From: RDXT01 sp033765305
GTDB lineage: Bacteria; Bacteroidota; Bacteroidia; J057
Direction: 5' to 3'
Length of the DNA stretch: 64,000 nucleotides
NCBI GenBank assembly: GCA_033765305.1
Contig: JANRID010000065.1
Span: 62,001 to 126,000 of the forward strand
The translations under genes were made by a program, and so were the position numbers. A model generated the notes under the pieces. That model had not been told where the DNA came from and made no database searches. It saw only the letters and a list, made by a program, of their open reading frames with translations. Shown one piece after another: positions 59,845-64,000 of the stretch. Positions within the stretch are counted from its first letter, which is position 1. Every line of letters begins with the position of its first letter.

Positions 59845-60591
59845 CTACTTCCACGGCGAAAACTCCAGCGGGTACAGAAAGCGCGATTTCACCGAGACGG
59901 TCAGCGAGCCGGCGGCGAGCTTTTCGGAGGCTTCGCGCACGGCCAGCCACTCCGGATCCTGCCGGAAGGCATCGAAGGAAGCCGCCGCCGCCTTGCGGCT
60001 CTCGTGCGCCAGCAGGTACACGAGCCGGTCGTCCCGGCCGTCTTCGGTCCAGTAGACAAGGTTGGTCATGCCGTGCTTTTCGAAGAGCTTCATCGTATGG
60101 TTGCGGAATCGGGCCAGCAGGAGGCCCAGGTTGTGGGGCGTCGCCTCGTAGGTGCGAAGCTCGAAGAAACGTCCGCCGGGCGACTCGAAGTTGTCGGGGG
60201 AAAAGTCCGTCGTATGCAGCAAGATGCTGCTGATGCTGTCGACGAGGGGGCCGTTGCGCTCCGACTCGCGCAGCACGCGCTTCCAGGCCGGGTCTTTACC
60301 GAATGCCTTCCACGCCGCATCGCGGGCGGCGCGGTCGGGGTAGGCCAGCAGATACACCAGGGCAGTATCCGGGGTGCCGACGGTGAGCCAGTAGCCCATG
60401 TTGACCATGCCGTGCCGTTCAAACAGGGCCATCGTATGATTCCGGAAGCGGTCGATCAGGGCGGGCATCTTGCCCGGAGCCGCCTGATAGATCCGCAGCT
60501 CGAAGCAGCGGGGATCGGATGCCGGACGGGGGGCCTGGGCGCTTGAAAACGCAGGCATCAGGAGGAGCAGCAGGGGCAGGAGCAGTTTCAT
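59845..60591 (-). CDS. Exported protein with two NIPSNAP domains
   Basis: 248 aa with signal peptide MKLLLPLLLLLMPAFSSAQA. Two NIPSNAP units share FELRIYQAAPGKMPALIDRF / FELRTYEATPHNLGLLLARF, then FERHGMVNMGYWL / FEKHGMTNLVYWT. The fold resembles ferredoxin-like dimeric monooxygenases, and the biochemical role in bacteria is unknown. The frame is open up to 60759, but the start at 60591 begins the signal peptide. It is divergent from the propeller/barrel gene. Confidence 0.88.
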   Translation of the reverse strand: MKLLLPLLLLLMPAFSSAQAPRPASDPRCFELRIYQAAPGKMPALIDRFRNHTMALFERHGMVNMGYWLTVGTPDTALVYLLAYPDRAARDAAWKAFGKDPAWKRVLRESERNGPLVDSISSILLHTTDFSPDNFESPGGRFFELRTYEATPHNLGLLLARFRNHTMKLFEKHGMTNLVYWTEDGRDDRLVYLLAHESRKAAAASFDAFRQDPEWLAVREASEKLAAGSLTVSVKSRFLYPLEFSPWK

Positions 60592-60722
60592 GGGGGAAAT
60601 ATCGGACAAAATCTCCGGATGCGGCACAGGCGGCCGGCAGCGAACTTTTCCCTGGCTCCGCCGGTTACACAGATGGAACCCAGCGCCCGCAAAATCCTGT
60701 GCGGAGTATCGGCAGTTTTTTG

Positions 60723-60730
60723 TACCTTTC
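60723..60730 (+). promoter_or_regulatory. Candidate -7 promoter box (TACCTTTC)
   Basis: TACCTTTC, one mismatch from TAnnTTTG, lies 46 nt upstream of the ATG at 60777. Confidence 0.45.
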
Positions 60731-60776
60731 TTGTTCAAGGCGGCGCTGCCCGCTCCCACAATCAGACGCTACGCCC

Positions 60777-63700
60777 ATGCGCGGTTTTTTGCCCTCTGCC
60801 CTCCGCCCTGCCTGCCTGCTGGGATGTTTGGGAATCAGCCTTCTCCATGCGCAGTCCTTCCTGCCTGCTGCCGACCGGTACCGCTGGCAGACGGTGGCCA
60901 GCGATCATTTCGACGTCTACTTCCACGGCGATCCTGCTGCTGCCGACCGGGTGGCCCGCTATGCGGAGCAGGCCCGGCACGATCTGGGGCTGCTGTTCGA
61001 CTTCAAAACCGATACCCGCTACACCCTCATCTATCTGGCGGATGCGGCGGAGCTGATGTACAGCAATCTGGAGCTTCAGACGCCGGAAAGGCAGCCCGGC
61101 ATCCTCCGGATGCCGGAGTTTTACGCCTATGTCGTGCACCCAGGCAGCATGCGGGGCCTTTATCAGGCTGCCCGGCATGCCGTAGCTTCCGTCATGCTGC
61201 GCGAATTCGGATACGGCGACCATCTTTCCAGCCACCTCCAAAGCCGGCTGCTGCTCTACGATGCCCCCTGGTTTACGCAGGGCCTGGCCGAATATGCCGC
61301 CTATGGGTGGACCTGGGAGGATGAAATGTGGATCAGCAGCATGTCCGGACGCGGCCTGCTGGACCCTGCGCTCGAAGGCAGCAGCCCGCTCAGCCGAACG
61401 GCCCGCAGATCGGTGTGGCATTATATCGTGCAGGAATATTCCGAACAGAAGATCGCCGAGATCCTGTATCTGGTCAACATCTCCCACTCGATCGAATCGG
61501 GGATTATTTCTGTGCTGGGCCTGACGCTCAACAGCCTCACCCAGCGCTGGCAGGCATATTACCGCGAGCGCTCCACCCAGCAGGCCGAAGGCCGCCTGGA
61601 CCTGCATGCGCTTGGGCAGCCGCTCCAGCTCCCGATTCCGGGGGCGCAGGTTTCCGGCATGGCCTGGTCCGAGCCCGCCCGGAGCCTCGCGCTGACGCTG
61701 GTGCAGGAGGGCCGCCAGTCGCTGTGGCTGTACCACCCGGAAACAGAGTCCTTCACCCCCGCAGGGCTTCGCTTCGGGCTGCGCCGCCCGGACCGCGACT
61801 GGAGCGATCTGCATACCCCGATGTCCTGGTCGGGCAATGGCCGGTGGCTTGCCCTGGCTGCCATCGAAGCAGGGGTTCCGCAGCTGATCCGCTACTCGGC
61901 AGATTCGCAGCAGGTCCAGCGGCTGCGGCTGCCCGCCGGCATTTCCCGGGTGCTGGGGCTTGCCCTTTCCCCCGACGGCTCCCGTGCAGTGCTTTCGGCG
62001 CTCTTCGATGACCATGCCGATCTGCTGCTGCTCGATCTGGAGGGCGGCTCCAGCCTGCGCCTCACCGAGGATGCCTGGGATGATCTGGACCCGGCCTGGA
62101 GCCTCGACGGCGAACGGCTGTTTTTTGCCTCCAACCGCCGGGAGGCCTCCAGCGGCCCCGAATGGGACAGCCATCAGCACGACTTCGACCTCTACAGCCT
62201 GGATCCGGCGCGCCCCGAAGCCCTTACCCGCCTGACCGCGACGCCGCAGGCCCACGAGCGCCGCCCGGTGGCGCTCACCAGCTACGGGCTGCTGTGCATG
62301 AGCGATGCCTCCGGCATCGTCAATGTGGAGAAATTCAACTTTCTCCTGCGCGAATCCGCAGGCAGCAGCAACCTGTCGCAGGGTATCCGCAGCTTCGATG
62401 CATCGGAGTCCTGGGTGTTTCTGCTCACGCCGGACCGGGGGCAGATGGAGCTGATGGCCGTGCGGGCCGCAGATTTTCCGGTCAGCCTGCGGCCGGCGCC
62501 TACGCTCATGCGGCTCGAAAAACAGGCTGCCAGCAAACGCCCGGCAGCACAGCTGCCGGCAGTCGTCACAGTCCCTGTGCCTGCTCCGGCAGCGCAGGAC
62601 AGCCTCCGGCAGGATCAGCCTGAAAAACCGCCGGTACGGTACTATATCTTCGACGACGGCAGCGAACCGTATGAAGCACAGCCCCGCCGCCCAGGCTCCC
62701 TGCCGCAGCCGCCTCCGCGGGATACCCGCCTGACCCAGGCCGCCTTCGGCAAGGCGCCTGCGCCGGAGGCCGGCAGCATCGGGGTCGGCCAGCCCTACCG
62801 CGGACGCATCCCCTGGCGGGCGGAATACATGGGAATCGGGCTCTTTTACGACCCCTACGCCCGGACCGGCCCCTGGTTCGAGACGGCCTATTCCGATCTG
62901 ATGCACAGCCGCCGCATCCAGATTTCCGTACGGCCCTCCTTCAACCTCCGCTACCTCACCTCGCAGGTCCGGTATGAATATCTCCGGGGCCGGATCGACT
63001 ACATGGCCGAGGCCGGCCACATGGTCCGCCGTATCCGGGAGACGGGCCTGTTCAATTCCGATTCGCTGATCTTCCGCTTCGACCAGCTCCGTCTCAACGG
63101 GGGGGCGCGCTATCCGATCTCCAGCCGCCTGGCGGTGGAGGCCGGCGCCGGCCTCTATTACCTCGACCGCAAGGACCAGCGCCTGCTGCGGGTGGATCTG
63201 CTGAACGACCGCGACTGGCTGGCCCAGGCGGGTCTGCGCCTGATCTACCGGGATATCCGGCAGCAGGAGGGGTTCCGGAACGGAGGGGGCATGGCGCGGG
63301 TCAGCTGGGACAGCTACTATTCGCTGCAGTCGAGGCAGTTTGCCTTTCATCGCCTGCAGGCGGAAGGACGCATGTATGTGCCTCTGTGGCAGCAGATTGT
63401 GCTAGCGGCGCGCATCGCCGGTGCTGTCAACTTCTCCAAGCAGGCGCAGCAGTATGCCATGGGCGGCGCCGAAGACCTGCTCTTCCGGCCTGTTGTGTTT
63501 GAGCAGGATGCATCGGGGTTTGTACGCAGCAATACGCCCGATACCACGCTCACCAACCTGCACTTCCTGGAGTTTGCCATGCCCGTACGCGGCTTCCGGC
63601 CTGCCATCCGCGATGGCTCCCGGTATATCCTCACCAATTTCGAGCTCCGCATCCCGGTATCGCGCATGTCCCGCAACGCGCTGCCCTCCCGGGCTTTGTA

Positions 63701-63974
63701 CGGGCTGGAGTTCATCCCCTTCCTGGATGCCGGGACGGTATGGGTGGACGGCAATCCCTTTTCGCAGAAAAATCCCACCGACACGCAATTTATCACCAAC
63801 GGGCCCATCACCGTCAAGCTCCAGACCCTGAAAAGCCCCTTCCTGATCGGCTTTGGCTCCGGCCTGCGCACCAACCTGCTGTCGTGGTCGCTGCGGATGG
63901 ACCTGGCCTGGGGGATAGACGATTATTCCGTGCTGCCACCGATGCTGCTGTTTTCGCTGGGGAAAGGATTTTGA
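60777..63974 (+). CDS. Exported propeller/barrel protein with degenerate peptidase-MA-like N-domain
   Basis: 1065 aa. A signal peptide (MRGFLPSALRPACLLGCLG) is followed by an N-domain like peptidase MA (SDHFDVYFHGDP, then APWFTQGLAEYAAYGW at about 163-178). The expected HExxH reads His134-AVA-Ser138, so the zinc site is lost. A WD40/TolB-like propeller follows (ALSPDGSRAVLSAL, PAWSLDGERLFFASNRR), then a Pro-rich linker (about 590-680) and a C-terminal beta-rich region ending in LLFSLGKGF that looks like an outer-membrane barrel. Function unknown. The open frame starts at 60519; ATG 60777 begins the signal peptide. The window ends 26 nt after the stop. Confidence 0.82.
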   Translation: MRGFLPSALRPACLLGCLGISLLHAQSFLPAADRYRWQTVASDHFDVYFHGDPAAADRVARYAEQARHDLGLLFDFKTDTRYTLIYLADAAELMYSNLELQTPERQPGILRMPEFYAYVVHPGSMRGLYQAARHAVASVMLREFGYGDHLSSHLQSRLLLYDAPWFTQGLAEYAAYGWTWEDEMWISSMSGRGLLDPALEGSSPLSRTARRSVWHYIVQEYSEQKIAEILYLVNISHSIESGIISVLGLTLNSLTQRWQAYYRERSTQQAEGRLDLHALGQPLQLPIPGAQVSGMAWSEPARSLALTLVQEGRQSLWLYHPETESFTPAGLRFGLRRPDRDWSDLHTPMSWSGNGRWLALAAIEAGVPQLIRYSADSQQVQRLRLPAGISRVLGLALSPDGSRAVLSALFDDHADLLLLDLEGGSSLRLTEDAWDDLDPAWSLDGERLFFASNRREASSGPEWDSHQHDFDLYSLDPARPEALTRLTATPQAHERRPVALTSYGLLCMSDASGIVNVEKFNFLLRESAGSSNLSQGIRSFDASESWVFLLTPDRGQMELMAVRAADFPVSLRPAPTLMRLEKQAASKRPAAQLPAVVTVPVPAPAAQDSLRQDQPEKPPVRYYIFDDGSEPYEAQPRRPGSLPQPPPRDTRLTQAAFGKAPAPEAGSIGVGQPYRGRIPWRAEYMGIGLFYDPYARTGPWFETAYSDLMHSRRIQISVRPSFNLRYLTSQVRYEYLRGRIDYMAEAGHMVRRIRETGLFNSDSLIFRFDQLRLNGGARYPISSRLAVEAGAGLYYLDRKDQRLLRVDLLNDRDWLAQAGLRLIYRDIRQQEGFRNGGGMARVSWDSYYSLQSRQFAFHRLQAEGRMYVPLWQQIVLAARIAGAVNFSKQAQQYAMGGAEDLLFRPVVFEQDASGFVRSNTPDTTLTNLHFLEFAMPVRGFRPAIRDGSRYILTNFELRIPVSRMSRNALPSRALYGLEFIPFLDAGTVWVDGNPFSQKNPTDTQFITNGPITVKLQTLKSPFLIGFGSGLRTNLLSWSLRMDLAWGIDDYSVLPPMLLFSLGKGF

Positions 63975-64000
63975 GCAGGGCTGCGAGCGGATCTCTTCCG

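Noticed and set aside
1..64000. CRISPR array, prophage or restriction system
   Set aside because: No regularly spaced direct repeats, phage structural genes, methyltransferase/endonuclease pair or cas gene could be found by eye.

Overview
The window looks like chromosome from a high-GC member of the Bacteroidota, most likely Saprospiria/Lewinella-like. Four lines of evidence support this. Four large secreted proteins end in a type IX secretion (T9SS) sorting domain built around a (V/A/Y)(F/W)PNP motif. SprB-type and gliding-associated repeats are present. A recurrent TAnnTTTG-like -7 box, the Bacteroidota housekeeping promoter element, lies just upstream of many starts. Shine-Dalgarno sites are scarce. 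About 50 genes are supported. One tRNA gene was found, and no rRNA, CRISPR array, IS element or phage gene.

Layout. 1-6.4 kb holds metabolism and cell-wall genes: a truncated CoA-transferase, amidase, OsmC, a small exported protein, TrmB and MurF. 6.7-21.6 kb is a secretion and surface block: a small exported protein, a 1326-aa five-module T9SS cargo, a heptaheme TPR cytochrome, an unusual three-repeat protein with a nucleoside-deoxyribosyltransferase-like end, a DUF1415 protein, an SBBP-propeller T9SS protein and a 1004-aa SprB/PKD T9SS protein. 21.8-40 kb is mostly core: glutamate dehydrogenase, CdsA with a CPBP protease, DusB, a coiled-coil envelope protein, a sugar-acid dehydratase with an SDR, tRNA-Gln-prs-rplY-pth, a GH63-type glucosidase, AroQ, XerD, a flavin-dependent monooxygenase and a sigma/anti-sigma-like pair. 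40.2-46.5 kb has a DUF1080 protein, a DUF2306 membrane protein and a lower-GC patch (AraC regulator, serine hydrolase, lipoprotein hydrolase, OMP-like protein). 46.5-64 kb is mixed accessory: a Crp-like regulator, SDR, CoA-disulfide reductase-rhodanese, NmrA-like protein, phosphatase, VOC and DinB proteins, AAA_14/DUF4143 ATPase, AlkB, a T9SS BNR-like protein, a VapBC-like pair, a zinc-ribbon orphan, a double NIPSNAP protein and a 1065-aa propeller/barrel protein with a decayed protease motif.

How genes work together. The clearest functional units are tRNA-Gln-prs-rplY-pth (one promoter, tight spacing), the sigma/anti-sigma-like pair (overlapping), ilvD/edd-like plus SDR (sugar-acid catabolism), CPBP-cdsA (overlapping) and the PIN/antitoxin pair (4-nt overlap). 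No complete new multi-gene system can be demonstrated from sequence alone. The best candidates for something undescribed are the NDT-like three-repeat protein beside the heptaheme cytochrome, and two elaborate intergenic dyads, near 56.3 kb (next to the AAA_14 ATPase start) and near 59.8 kb (upstream of the zinc-ribbon orphan). All function calls come from reading motifs by eye; no database search was run.
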